The notes beneath the pieces are model-generated. The model had not been told where the DNA came from, searched no databases, and saw nothing but the letters and a program-made list of their open reading frames with translations. From Acidobacteriota bacterium (GTDB lineage Bacteria > Acidobacteriota > UBA6911 > JACQSX01), in the NCBI GenBank assembly GCA_016211105.1, contig JACQSX010000010.1:124001-188000 (forward strand): a stretch of DNA of 64,000 nucleotides, read 5' to 3'. This document shows, one piece after another, positions 1 through 8,944 of this stretch. Both the position numbers and the translations under genes were made by a program. The number at the start of each line of letters is the position of its first letter. The first letter of the stretch is position 1.

Positions 1-1782
1 ACTGAGGACGTGCTGGTCATCGGTAAGCGTTGCGGCAGCCGCAACGCTGTCATTGGGTTCCATCTCTCGGAGCTGCGCCGGCGGCAGTCGGAAATTGTTA
101 CGCAAGATCCTTCTCTCACTGAAAATTCGACCCAGTAAGTCTTCATGGGCGCCGTTGTTCAATTTTTGATCCGCTGCAATCAGAGCCTGCGCAGCTTCTT
201 CGAAGGTTGCGTCGGTCCGATAAAGAAATTGGCTTTCCAGAAGGAGTCGAATGAGTGTATCGCGCGCTTGCTGGGTGGCGCCGGATCGCTTGAAAAAATC
301 CCACAAACTCGCCGCCCAGATTGTCCCGTTACGGTGAACGTTCCCACCCGGATCGTAGTTGAAAAACGTTTCGTCGCTTTCCACCGACCGAAGGCGAGGA
401 ACCTCCGAAACGCGGTCGTAAAATGTCGCATCCCATTTGCCGATCAGTTCGTCGTGAAAGCCATCCGAATATGGAACAAAAAACAGCGCCGCTAGAATAT
501 CGCCGAAACCTTCACCCAGCGATTGCGCTTCATGGGAGCGTGCGAACCCGGGGACCTGGTCATCTTGAATGGCGTGGCCGTATTCATGAGCCACAATTTC
601 TCCATCTTCGGCATCGTGGATACCACCTAACCCGAAAACCAGCTCCCGGGTCTCCGGACTGTAAAACGATTGGTCTTGGCTCCGGCCAAAATCGATAAAC
701 CCGTTTGCATTTACAGGGATGGCGCGGTTGTTTACGTTGTGGAAACCGAGTTGTTGAATGTACCGTTGAATCGAATCAATCGTGTAATAAACGTTGACTT
801 CGTTGAAACGCACATCGCAGCGACGATACCAAAAATTGGGATCTCCCTTGGCGCGAGCAGCGACTGGAACATTGGCGCCTGCAGTGGTTACGAATTCGCC
901 ATCCAGCATTCCCGAGGAAGACAGCCCCGCCAGCTCTACTTCGCGATACGCCACCACAGGAATGAGTGCAGGCGCGCAATTGGCGTCAGCCGTCGTGGGG
1001 TCTCTTCCGGTATCCCGCGCAAGCGGGTCGCGCAGTGTGGGGTCCTGTAAGGTCACCACCGGGTTCGGAAAGAAGACCCGGCCGCGCGCGAATTGCAACC
1101 GATTCAATTTCTGCAAGATTTCTCCGGATTCTCCGTCGACCAAATAACTCCAGTCTCCCAACGGGGTGTTTGCCGGAATCTCGACCCTCCAAACGTAACG
1201 AAGGCTCTGCTCATGCTCCATGAAATACAGGCCTTCGCGCATGGGTCCGCGTAAGTTGCGGAGATCCGGTTTCAGGTCGTTTAAAACAAGCATGCGAGCC
1301 TCGTCCTCGGTAAGCTGAAGTCGATTGGCGATCGTATCCGTGGAGACAGACTGATTGTTGATCCAGAATATCCTTCTCTGGGAGTCCAGGTGTACGGAAA
1401 TCCGTGACCCGTAGATGGGTATTCCGTACAGTCGCTGTTCGAATCGGATGTGGATTCCCAAAGAGCTCACTTTTTCGTCAATGAGTAGAAGTTCCATGGC
1501 GCTGGGAAAATTCAGCAGATCGGACTGTTCCACAAGAAAGCGGCGGGCTACTCTTTCAGGGCTTTCCCCGCCGGGGCGAGAAAGCCCAAAGCGCAATTGC
1601 CGTACTGTCTGAGTTGCTTTGTCCCACTCCATAGTCCATGGTTTTTCTGAGGAGAGGCTGAGGCGCTCCAAAAGAGCCTTCTTTTTCAATTCTGCCGGCG
1701 GTGCGGTTGTCCGCTCTCCTCGGGCAAACAAAGGGCCGGCCAGAGCGGCCACAACGAGGAGGGTGACGAAATATCTTTTCAT
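1..1782 (-). CDS. Secreted fungalysin/thermolysin-type metallopeptidase (3' end outside window)
   Basis: Open frame of 594 codons from an ATG at 1782 to the window edge without a stop, so the C-terminus is missing. It starts with a signal peptide (MKRYF, then a hydrophobic stretch ending LFARG). The middle resembles the FTP-type propeptide of M4/M36 peptidases. About residues 385-420 carry the zinc motif HEYGH, followed by a downstream glutamate in SLGEGFGDI, the gluzincin pattern (HExxH plus E). It is predicted to be an exported, propeptide-activated zinc endopeptidase. Its start overlaps the stop of the kinase-like gene by 4 bases, so it is the last visible gene of the lipid operon. Assignment between M4 and M36 is not resolved. 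Confidence 0.85.
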   Translation of the reverse strand, partial: MKRYFVTLLVVAALAGPLFARGERTTAPPAELKKKALLERLSLSSEKPWTMEWDKATQTVRQLRFGLSRPGGESPERVARRFLVEQSDLLNFPSAMELLLIDEKVSSLGIHIRFEQRLYGIPIYGSRISVHLDSQRRIFWINNQSVSTDTIANRLQLTEDEARMLVLNDLKPDLRNLRGPMREGLYFMEHEQSLRYVWRVEIPANTPLGDWSYLVDGESGEILQKLNRLQFARGRVFFPNPVVTLQDPTLRDPLARDTGRDPTTADANCAPALIPVVAYREVELAGLSSSGMLDGEFVTTAGANVPVAARAKGDPNFWYRRCDVRFNEVNVYYTIDSIQRYIQQLGFHNVNNRAIPVNANGFIDFGRSQDQSFYSPETRELVFGLGGIHDAEDGEIVAHEYGHAIQDDQVPGFARSHEAQSLGEGFGDILAALFFVPYSDGFHDELIGKWDATFYDRVSEVPRLRSVESDETFFNYDPGGNVHRNGTIWAASLWDFFKRSGATQQARDTLIRLLLESQFLYRTDATFEEAAQALIAADQKLNNGAHEDLLGRIFSERRILRNNFRLPPAQLREMEPNDSVAAAATLTDDQHVLS

Positions 1783-2714
1783 GTGGGTGGGACAAGGACG
1801 TGGAGGACCCGAGGAATTACGGTGATCTCCAGCGGTAGGTGTCCTAGAGGCTCGCCGTCGATCTCAATGAAAGTAGGCTGGTCGGACGTGGCCTGCAAAT
1901 GCTTGACTCGATAATGTCTCACTTTCGGGTGCTCATAGATCCTTCCATTGTACAGGTAGGCGATGTCACGAAGAATTTCCCACGTGAACAGCTTTTTCAT
2001 TACGGTGACATCCAGCCAACCATCGTCCAGGATTGCCCGCGGGCACACCCACATTCCGCCGCCGTGGTAGGGGCCGTTTCCTACCGCCACGTTTTGAATT
2101 GCAACATCGAGGAGTTCGCTGCCATTCATGCGCAGGGATACCACGTTGCCGGAGAACCGCATTGCTACGGCTGCCGTCGCAATCAAGAAGGAAACCTTCC
2201 CCCCTAAAACTTTTGAAGCGGCATTCGCCCGGGCGGCGACCGCGCCACCCATGCCAAAACTCGCCAAATTGACGCCATAGCGCGACGCCAAATTTCCGTT
2301 CCAGTCTCGATAGGACACCCTCATCACGTCGATGGTTTTGACCTCTGCGGCGCGCAGCGCTCGAATGGCTGCCTTTGTATCCAGTGGAAGATGGATCGCT
2401 CTTCGGAAATCCGACCCGGTTCCTTGGGGGATGATCCCGAGTATCGTCCCAGGCGCGGCAAACGGACTTGCTTGAAAGAACCCGTTCACTACTTCGCTCA
2501 CAGTCCCATCGCCGCCCACCGTAAGGATGGTCTGATAGCCGGTCCGAACCGCCTGGGCTGACAGTTCAATTGCGTGATTGGGAGCCTGAGTGTTGAAAAC
2601 CTGGATTGGTCCAAAGGCCTGTTGTAGTTCGCGGAACACCTCCGGCCAAATGCGCCCTGTTTTTCCATTAGCGGAACGCGGATTGATGATTGCGGCAATT
2701 GGGACTAGGACCAC
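1779..2714 (-). CDS. Diacylglycerol/sphingosine kinase-like lipid kinase (YegS/LCB5 family)
   Basis: About 311 residues with the family hallmarks: an N-terminal nucleotide-binding strand (IINPRSANGK), the catalytic-domain motif GGDGT in TVGGDGTVSEVV, and GTGSDFRR. Family members phosphorylate diacylglycerol or other lipids using ATP. The frame stays open upstream to 2837 with a TTG start. I prefer the GTG at 2714 because it begins directly at the first beta strand, whereas the longer start lies inside the upstream SDR gene. It overlaps the SDR by 10 bases and the peptidase by 4, so translation is probably coupled. The substrate is inferred only from the lipid-gene neighbourhood. Confidence 0.82.
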   Translation of the reverse strand: MVLVPIAAIINPRSANGKTGRIWPEVFRELQQAFGPIQVFNTQAPNHAIELSAQAVRTGYQTILTVGGDGTVSEVVNGFFQASPFAAPGTILGIIPQGTGSDFRRAIHLPLDTKAAIRALRAAEVKTIDVMRVSYRDWNGNLASRYGVNLASFGMGGAVAARANAASKVLGGKVSFLIATAAVAMRFSGNVVSLRMNGSELLDVAIQNVAVGNGPYHGGGMWVCPRAILDDGWLDVTVMKKLFTWEILRDIAYLYNGRIYEHPKVRHYRVKHLQATSDQPTFIEIDGEPLGHLPLEITVIPRVLHVLVPPT

Positions 2715-3832
2715 TGGCGGTTTGACGATGGGATCACGCCGGCCCGGTTGAGGTCGCCTCCCGAACGCCCGTGGACAAGAGGAAAAGACCCGCGAGAGGA
2801 TCCCGTCTCGTCCTGCTCTCGGGGACAAGCTCGGCAAGTTTTCTTGTGGCGCAGGTATTCTACCGTATCCTGGATCGTGACGTGAGGTGGCCGCGGGGTC
2901 AATCCCAGTTGCGTCTTGGCGCGCGAATTATCGAAGTACCAGAAAAGGTATGCCATCTGAATGGTCACATCGTCCAGCGGGAAGCATCGGCCGAAGAGCC
3001 GATAAAGAAGTCGCAAAACGAGAGCGCCGTGGCGCGACCAACGCTCTGGCAGCGACAGCCGAGGCGCGCGGACACCGGAGGCCGCTTGAATCAACAGGAA
3101 AAATTCCTTGACGGTCATGTTATGACCGCCCAACAAGTAACGATGTCCGGGAATGCCGCTGTCCATCGCGCGAGCCAGCGTCTCGGCCGCATCTCGAACA
3201 TCCAGAAAATTGAGGCCGCCGGAGGAAACATTGGTAAGTTTACCTTTAAGAAACAGATCAATGTCACCGGTTGAGGAGGAATGTTGGTCTCCTGGTCCGA
3301 GCAGCAGGCTGGGATTAACGACCACGACGGGAAGATCCGAGCCCGCGTGATAACCAAGGGCCAGCTTCTCCTGGGATATCTTGCTGAGATAATACGGCCA
3401 GCGGGCGACGATATCGATTGCGTAGGGGGAGTTCTCGTCATGGATTTTCGGCTCCCGGCTTGCAGCAATGGTTCCCGAGGAAGATGCCAGCACGATCTTG
3501 GGGCTTCCGCAGGCCAGAGCGCTTTCACAAACGTTCCGTGTGCCCTCAATGTGAGTCTGGAATAGTCGCTCTGCCTGTGCCGGATTGCGAGTGACAAAAC
3601 CGGCGAGGTGAAAGACGCCGGAGACGCCTCGAATAGCGCGCTCGACAGCAGCGCGGTCCAAGACGTCGCCGTAGACGGCTTCAACCGTGGGATCCCCCTC
3701 CCATGGGTTTTTCCCACGGATCAGGATCCGGACGGAGCCGGAGTTGCCTTGATGCTCAAATTTTTTGCGCAGGACTTCTACAAGATGGGTTCCCAAAAAG
3801 CCGCTGGCGCCTGTAACGAGAAACTTTCCCAT
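2705..3832 (-). CDS. Extended SDR / NAD-dependent epimerase-like oxidoreductase
   Basis: Extended short-chain dehydrogenase of about 375 residues. The N-terminus shows the Rossmann motif VTGASGFLGTHLVE, followed by GVFHLAGFV, and a YxxxK catalytic pair in PYYLSKISQEK. Start chosen at ATG 3832 (MGKFLVTG); the upstream extension to 3895 would enter the acyl-reductase gene. It lies 5 bases after the reductase stop in the same operon. Relatives act on sugar nucleotides, sterols or flavonoid-type ketones. In this setting a role in reducing a lipid or polyketide intermediate is likely, but the substrate cannot be read from sequence. Confidence 0.85.
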   Translation of the reverse strand: MGKFLVTGASGFLGTHLVEVLRKKFEHQGNSGSVRILIRGKNPWEGDPTVEAVYGDVLDRAAVERAIRGVSGVFHLAGFVTRNPAQAERLFQTHIEGTRNVCESALACGSPKIVLASSSGTIAASREPKIHDENSPYAIDIVARWPYYLSKISQEKLALGYHAGSDLPVVVVNPSLLLGPGDQHSSSTGDIDLFLKGKLTNVSSGGLNFLDVRDAAETLARAMDSGIPGHRYLLGGHNMTVKEFFLLIQAASGVRAPRLSLPERWSRHGALVLRLLYRLFGRCFPLDDVTIQMAYLFWYFDNSRAKTQLGLTPRPPHVTIQDTVEYLRHKKTCRACPREQDETGSSRGSFPLVHGRSGGDLNRAGVIPSSNRQWS

Positions 3833-3837
3833 GGAAA

Positions 3838-5463
3838 TCAGTCGTGGGCCGGTTGGGACCTGCCGCGTTGCTTCACAAAAACAGGGGCAATCCATTTCTC
3901 AATGCCCTTGGTGTGAATGTTGACCCAGTAATCGGCCCAGTCGATGCTTTCGGGCGCCCAGGAAAGCCGTTCACGGTCTGCGTCGGTAAGCATGTTGAAA
4001 GCTTGGCGGATATTGTTTGTTTCAAAGACAAAACTGTTGTGGATCATGAAGGGCAGGAACTTGTCCAGCGTCTGCTCTTGTTGCCAAATCTGGCGGCGGG
4101 TGATGCGCAAGCTGCGAAGATGCGGGTCGACGATGCCGTTGCCCAGAACCTTCTTTAGGAGGCTCAAAGTCGCCTGGAAAATGTCCAGGCCTCGTTGCAA
4201 CCGCCTCCGTTGTGCCTCAAGCTGTTCCAAACTTACGACTTGCGTTTCCACGTACGTTTTCCATAAGTTGGCCAGCTTGCTGCCGCTCTTCTTGTGTTTG
4301 TGCTTGTAGCGCGAGTTCATCCCGAGGAATGCCACCAAGCGAGGAAGCATGACAGGATTATTTGCGGCTGTGGCGAGGTGATAAACCGTGTGGTGGCGGT
4401 CACTCAGAATTGCGGCGGTCGCGATCAGAATTCCGGCTGCAACCAGGTCAACGGGAATAATCTCCAGGGGCCCATCCCTTCTCACCGGCCAATGCTTGAA
4501 GCCTTCACCCCCCATCAGTACCAATGGAGCGGATGTCGTCATTCCTTCATTCCAGCCAGGGAATGGAAAATGTAAGGAAGTTTCCACGATCGCTGGTCTT
4601 ACAATGCAGTATTTCAAACCCGGCGTTCGGGCGATTAACTGCTCTCCCATGCTCTTGGTGTAGGTATAGGTATTGATCCAGCCCCAGGACTCAGCGCGCT
4701 CCATACCTCCTTTGCGCAACGATTCTCGTATCAAGCTGCTCTTGGCGGCGCCCAGAGATTCTTGACGGATGACTCCTTGAATGAATTTCTCACACCAGTC
4801 GAGTTCTTCGAATACGTCAAAGCGGGAATCCTGGGGCCCCTTCTTGTAAGGGTAATAGCCTGCGATCGGTGTGTCCTCTGGAATCTGGCCGCTTTTCTTC
4901 CCGGCTACATAGCACGTCGATACGTGGACGAGTTTGGCCTCCAGCAATTGGGCGAGTTCAATCAGGTTGCGCACACCGTAGACGTTGGTAATCAGTGATT
5001 CATTCAAAGGAGGATCAAACTCCACCAAGCCCGCGGTGTTGATCACCACGTGGACCGTTCCTCGAAGAGGAGCCCAGTGACCCGGACTCAAGCCGCACAG
5101 TGGGAGACTCAGATCCCCTTCCACGATGGTCGTCTTGCGGCGAATGTAGTCTTCGCCCAGTTTTTCCACCACTGGCCGCAAAGGAGGGGACTGCAGTATC
5201 TCGGACTGGAAACGCTTTTCCCCGGAAAGGGTCTTCTTGGGGCGAACCTGAATCACAAGATGCCTTATTTCCGGAAACTGGTGGAGCAGCATGGCCAGAA
5301 GAACCTTCCCAAGAAAGCCGGTTGCGCCGAGTAGAAGGATGGTTCTACTCCGGAATAGATCGATGGCTGAGATCTCCCCGGTGCTCCACGTGACAGGAAG
5401 ATCTGGGATCGACCGATATTCGCCACGCACGGGATCGTACTGCCAGGGGCTGATGTACTTCAT
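3838..5463 (-). CDS. Fatty acyl-CoA/ACP reductase-like protein (NAD-binding_4 plus FAR C-terminal region)
   Basis: 541 residues. The N-terminal NADPH-binding motif LLLGATGFLGKVLL, the segment INTAGLVEFD and the catalytic YTYTK (YxxxK) belong to the 'male sterility' acyl reductase family, which reduces acyl thioesters to aldehydes or fatty alcohols. The C-terminal 150 residues are helical, as in FAR_C. Start at ATG 5463 (MKYISPW) because it overlaps the upstream TGA as ATGA; a longer frame to 5721 lies entirely inside the neighbouring gene. In this operon it could supply fatty alcohols for ether or wax lipids. The family call is firm; the pathway is inference. Confidence 0.87.
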   Translation of the reverse strand: MKYISPWQYDPVRGEYRSIPDLPVTWSTGEISAIDLFRSRTILLLGATGFLGKVLLAMLLHQFPEIRHLVIQVRPKKTLSGEKRFQSEILQSPPLRPVVEKLGEDYIRRKTTIVEGDLSLPLCGLSPGHWAPLRGTVHVVINTAGLVEFDPPLNESLITNVYGVRNLIELAQLLEAKLVHVSTCYVAGKKSGQIPEDTPIAGYYPYKKGPQDSRFDVFEELDWCEKFIQGVIRQESLGAAKSSLIRESLRKGGMERAESWGWINTYTYTKSMGEQLIARTPGLKYCIVRPAIVETSLHFPFPGWNEGMTTSAPLVLMGGEGFKHWPVRRDGPLEIIPVDLVAAGILIATAAILSDRHHTVYHLATAANNPVMLPRLVAFLGMNSRYKHKHKKSGSKLANLWKTYVETQVVSLEQLEAQRRRLQRGLDIFQATLSLLKKVLGNGIVDPHLRSLRITRRQIWQQEQTLDKFLPFMIHNSFVFETNNIRQAFNMLTDADRERLSWAPESIDWADYWVNIHTKGIEKWIAPVFVKQRGRSQPAHD

Positions 5464-7127
5464 GACGGACAGGCTCCAGTGACTTGCAGGTCGTGCATTG
5501 GAACCGACTCCGGCTTCCCCGAAACGTCCGCCATCAGGATTGGAGGGAAATGTAACAAAGTAATGGTCGGTTTGTGGCCGACGTGGGATTGCGCCATTTC
5601 CAGAGCTTCCTCCATGGAACTGGCAACCTCCCACCCGAGAATCGCAGGCACACGTCGGTTCGTCGCGCCTACGACAATGACCTTGCCGACATGGGCACGT
5701 CCGTTTTCGCCCCAATACCACATGTAGAAAGGATGGACCCCATGGTAAGCGTTGCCCTGGCGATACATCTTGATATACGACGGGTCCCGGGCAAATTCTT
5801 GCTCATATTTGCGCTGCATCACGAGGGAATCACGTGTCTCCGTCAGGATTCGATGAAAGAACTCGATGTACGATGGATGGAATAGCGGATCAAATTCGTT
5901 GGAGCATGGATGCGTGAGTATTAGAACGCCATTTTTTTTCACTACCGGCATGTTGCGATAGAAATTGAAGAAATAACCGAGAGCCATTACGTGGACTAGC
6001 AGGGGGTTCATGATGGAGTTCACGTTATAGGGGGAGATGAAGGTAATCCCTGTAATTATGACATCGGATTGGCCCTCGATCGGGATGCAATACTGGTCAT
6101 AGCAGTGCTGCAAAATTTTGTCGTGGGTTGCTTCGGTCTCTCCAGCGTGCACGCCGATCAGTTCGTAGGACGCTGGGATGCTGGAATAGAGCTTTCGCTT
6201 CATCTGCGTCGTTATCTTAGAAAGAACAAATTTTGTCGCCTCTGCCTTGAACCGATCGGTGCGCGCCCATCGATCTTCATTCCGACCCAGGAAGGCGGAT
6301 ACGGCGTTGAACATACGATTGTTTAGCGCGGTTTCGATGTGGAAGACCTTGAGATGTTGGTCAACCATCCGGCCAATCCGATCACAGGAGTGCGAGAGAG
6401 CGGATCGTTGCGGATCCATGTAAGAATTAGAAGCCAGAATGGTTTGGGGCGTATGATGCGCCTGGAGCGTGAGATAATCACATAACCCGACGCCCACGGA
6501 CTTGTGACCTCCGTCCATCGGGACCAGACTGATATTGATATAGATCAACAGGTCGGACTCGGCTGCTCGACGATTGATCCGAACAGGTTCTCCATGTGAG
6601 GTGCGGCCTATTTCCAAGATTCCGTTCGCGTCCTCGGCGTCATGATTGTAGTAACGATCCGGATAGAATGTGTTGAAGATTTTCGATCCCACGCATCTTT
6701 TCATCTCGGCCGAAGTCATTCTGCGATGAAGGGACGTGGCGATAATAATGTGGATATCGTCGATTCCTGCAGTTGCCAGCACATCCAGCACGACTTCCAG
6801 CACGGATTGACGGATATCCGGAAGCCTCATCATCGGCAACGGCAGGGAAATATCGTCGATTGCGATCGTGACCTTCATCCCCGATTTTGCCAGAGCCCGC
6901 AGAGGTTCCATATTCTCCGGGTGGTCGATTGCGTGGCGTATGGCAGCTTTCGGGTCGCGCAGTCCGGGAATGGGAGGCTTTGCGTAGACAACGCGCGTCC
7001 CTGCAGGCGGGTGAACCTGCAGGAGATTCTCGCCGCAGAAGAGCAGACGGGGAGGAGAATTCCTTTCCAGATAGACGACGCACTCCTTCGCCGTCTTCTC
7101 GGCGTCATAAACCCTGTAGCCCTGCAT
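5460..7127 (-). CDS. LarA-like (DUF2088, lactate racemase N-terminal domain) protein
   Basis: 555 residues, longer than typical LarA (about 420). The segment VTIAIDDISLPLP, then IIIATSLHRRMT, HDAED and a conserved DLLIYINI region, match the DUF2088/LarA family, whose characterised members use a nickel-pincer nucleotide to racemise 2-hydroxy acids. Start ATG 7127 shares one base with the stop of the HAD gene (TAATG) and the stop overlaps the acyl-reductase start, so the three genes are translationally coupled. No lar maturation genes (larB, C, E) are in the window. Whether it is a racemase or has another activity in lipid metabolism is unknown. Confidence 0.75.
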   Translation of the reverse strand: MQGYRVYDAEKTAKECVVYLERNSPPRLLFCGENLLQVHPPAGTRVVYAKPPIPGLRDPKAAIRHAIDHPENMEPLRALAKSGMKVTIAIDDISLPLPMMRLPDIRQSVLEVVLDVLATAGIDDIHIIIATSLHRRMTSAEMKRCVGSKIFNTFYPDRYYNHDAEDANGILEIGRTSHGEPVRINRRAAESDLLIYINISLVPMDGGHKSVGVGLCDYLTLQAHHTPQTILASNSYMDPQRSALSHSCDRIGRMVDQHLKVFHIETALNNRMFNAVSAFLGRNEDRWARTDRFKAEATKFVLSKITTQMKRKLYSSIPASYELIGVHAGETEATHDKILQHCYDQYCIPIEGQSDVIITGITFISPYNVNSIMNPLLVHVMALGYFFNFYRNMPVVKKNGVLILTHPCSNEFDPLFHPSYIEFFHRILTETRDSLVMQRKYEQEFARDPSYIKMYRQGNAYHGVHPFYMWYWGENGRAHVGKVIVVGATNRRVPAILGWEVASSMEEALEMAQSHVGHKPTITLLHFPPILMADVSGKPESVPMHDLQVTGACPS

Positions 7128-7906
7128 TACAGTGTCCCTGGCGCTCGCAGATGAGTTCTAGATCTTGGCGGGGGCGGATAGGAATTCGAGCCGTCAGTCA
7201 GCCCACGGCCTTCGTCTCCTGCCAAGGAAATGATTGGCCACCCATTGCGCGAGGCGACCCGGTGCAATCTTCGTGTCGGATTGGTTGCTACCGGCTGCCC
7301 TGTCACCGTTAACATGGGTAGATCGGAAGTGCTGTCGGAAAATGCGCAGGATTGGCTCAGGTCGATCCCTTCCTTCGCGGCGTAGTCCCTGATGATGACC
7401 GCCTTTTGCGCTTCGGCAACTAAAGGAGGTAAAACCCGGCCCGTAGCGATATGTTCCTTGAACTCCAGGCGGTTGCAGATGATCTCTTTGAATCCAAAGT
7501 GCAGCGCGATCGGCCGTACCGTGAAATCAAGCGCTCCTGTGACAAGCACATTGCGATAACCCTGCTCGAGCGTTGAGCGAAGGAGTTCATAGGACTTCGG
7601 ATAGATCGATGGCTTCAGCGTCACTTCAAACAAATCGTCGGCCAACCCGATCAGGCGGTCGCGGTGCATCCCCTGGTAAACCCTGAAGAAAAAAAGATTA
7701 AAGAGCGTCCGCGAATAGAGATCCAGAGCTAGGAATGCAGGGACATTCAAGAGAACTTTGGTCAAGCGGTATATCGAGTGAAATATCGAGCGATCGTTGC
7801 GCGCGTAATATGCGTAGGTTGTGACCAGATTACACGACAACAACGTCCCATCCAAATCGTAAAAAGCCGCTTTTCCCCGCTGCGTCGTATTCAAATCGTA
7901 TCCCAC
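7127..7906 (-). CDS. HAD-IB family phosphatase (SerB-like)
   Basis: 259 residues. HAD motif I is FYDLDGTLL, motif II lies around LVTGALD, and motif IV is AFSDSTSDLPML, the arrangement of subfamily IB (phosphoserine-phosphatase-like). An insert of about 80 residues after motif I contains hydrophobic stretches, typical of membrane-peripheral HAD-IB proteins such as those fused to or located near acyltransferases. It ends one base into the LarA-like gene. Placed between a PlsY-like acyltransferase and the acyl reductase, it may dephosphorylate a phospholipid precursor; that substrate is inferred from context only. Confidence 0.8.
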   Translation of the reverse strand: MGYDLNTTQRGKAAFYDLDGTLLSCNLVTTYAYYARNDRSIFHSIYRLTKVLLNVPAFLALDLYSRTLFNLFFFRVYQGMHRDRLIGLADDLFEVTLKPSIYPKSYELLRSTLEQGYRNVLVTGALDFTVRPIALHFGFKEIICNRLEFKEHIATGRVLPPLVAEAQKAVIIRDYAAKEGIDLSQSCAFSDSTSDLPMLTVTGQPVATNPTRRLHRVASRNGWPIISLAGDEGRGLTDGSNSYPPPPRSRTHLRAPGTL

Positions 7907-7993
7907 GAGAGTTGGACCTGCCGGGTTCTCTAGGTCACCGGAAACTATACTACGGGCGACCCTGCAGAAGACAGCATGTTGTCAAGAAATCTT

Positions 7994-8581
7994 TCAATGG
8001 GCGCTGAGAATTTCGCGCAGATTCGACGCATGGCGGAGGATAACCATGGCAAGCGCGACCAATGCAAAAAGACCAGGCTGAAGGCCTCTTAGGCCAAGAA
8101 TCAGCGCTGAGATTACCAACATCGTGATCAGTGAGGAAATCGCTCCTTCCTGGGGCCAGCCCAGTCGTCGCCCAACGAGCCGGAGGAGCGGATACAGCAA
8201 CAAACAACCAAGGGTGATTTGAAATTCTAAGAATAGCAAAATGCCTGCCATGGTTGCGACGCCCTTACCCCCTTTGAAGCCTAAAAAAGGATTCCAACAG
8301 TGTCCGATTACGGCCGCCAGTCCCATGCTCCACAGACCCCAGATCGGATCGCTTGGAGATGAGAGAAGTAGGAGCGCAATCCATCCCTTGGAAACGTCGC
8401 CAACCAGAGTGATGGCTGCCCGCCATTTGGAAGATACCCGTAATACGTTATTGAAGCCGGGATTTCTGGATCCCACCTTGGTAATGTCGATCCCGGTACC
8501 CCACATGGAAACGACCGCGAATGGGATCGCCCCCATCAGAAAGCTAGTAATCCATTTTAAGATGAAGATTCCGAGATGCAT
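7994..8581 (-). CDS. plsY: Glycerol-3-phosphate acyltransferase, PlsY family
   Basis: Polytopic protein of about 195 residues with PlsY motifs: GSRNPGFNNVLRV (family usually GSGNxGATNxxR), GDVSKGWIAL and GFKGGKGVAT. Characterised PlsY acylates glycerol 3-phosphate from acyl phosphate at the inner membrane. The first motif deviates from consensus, so this may be a specialised paralogue. Start 8581 (MHLGIF) puts the first membrane helix at the N-terminus. An alternative ATG at 8638 adds 19 residues, partly encoded by a 14-bp direct duplication at 8582-8611. It is the first gene of the lipid operon, 87 bases before the HAD gene. Confidence 0.8.
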   Translation of the reverse strand: MHLGIFILKWITSFLMGAIPFAVVSMWGTGIDITKVGSRNPGFNNVLRVSSKWRAAITLVGDVSKGWIALLLLSSPSDPIWGLWSMGLAAVIGHCWNPFLGFKGGKGVATMAGILLFLEFQITLGCLLLYPLLRLVGRRLGWPQEGAISSLITMLVISALILGLRGLQPGLFALVALAMVILRHASNLREILSAH

Positions 8582-8772
8582 GATGATTTGCTCGCGATGA
8601 TTTGCTCGCGACTTCATCTTCTCCAGCGCTGCAATCATGCTAGTGTATTTTCAAAAGTAAATAGAAGCAATTTCTAAGGCTTCGATTGAGCGCCGGGTCT
8701 TCGGCCGGGGGCCACCTCTTGAAAGGCGGTCTCGAGTCGAGCGGGATCGCCAATGTTCTTTCGCCTGTAGGC

Positions 8773-8798
8773 CACTGTACCCGGGGGATGGTACAGTG
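8773..8798. promoter_or_regulatory. 9-bp perfect inverted repeat between plsY and the Tes-like gene
   Basis: CACTGTACC and GGTACAGTG flank an 8-base spacer. It sits midway in the 300-bp divergent intergenic region and has no following T-run, so an operator or RNA hairpin is more likely than a terminator. Nothing else recognisable was seen in 8639-8944 apart from this repeat and the leader hairpin next to the start codon. Confidence 0.5.
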
Positions 8799-8905
8799 AA
8801 TCAGGAATTTTCAATCTGTCCCACGTTCCCGCGCCGGTGGGCCCTTGATCTACGGGAGGTTTAGTGCAAAATTGCCAACCCTAGCGTCCACGGTAGAGCC
8901 GAAAG

Positions 8906-8928
8906 AAGACGGGTTGATATCCCGTCTT
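8906..8928 (+). promoter_or_regulatory. Leader hairpin just upstream of the Tes-like gene
   Basis: Perfect 8-bp stem AAGACGGG / CCCGTCTT with a 7-base loop, ending 5 bases before the AGGGAG ribosome binding site of the radical SAM gene. Its position would let it influence translation initiation or mark the 5' end of the mRNA. No known riboswitch fold was recognised. Confidence 0.5.
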
Positions 8929-8944
8929 GACAAGGGAGTAGGTG

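Noticed and set aside
145..1223. Several plus-strand open frames over the first 1.2 kb
   Set aside because: They are antisense to the minus-strand metallopeptidase, which has clear family motifs and a single long frame.
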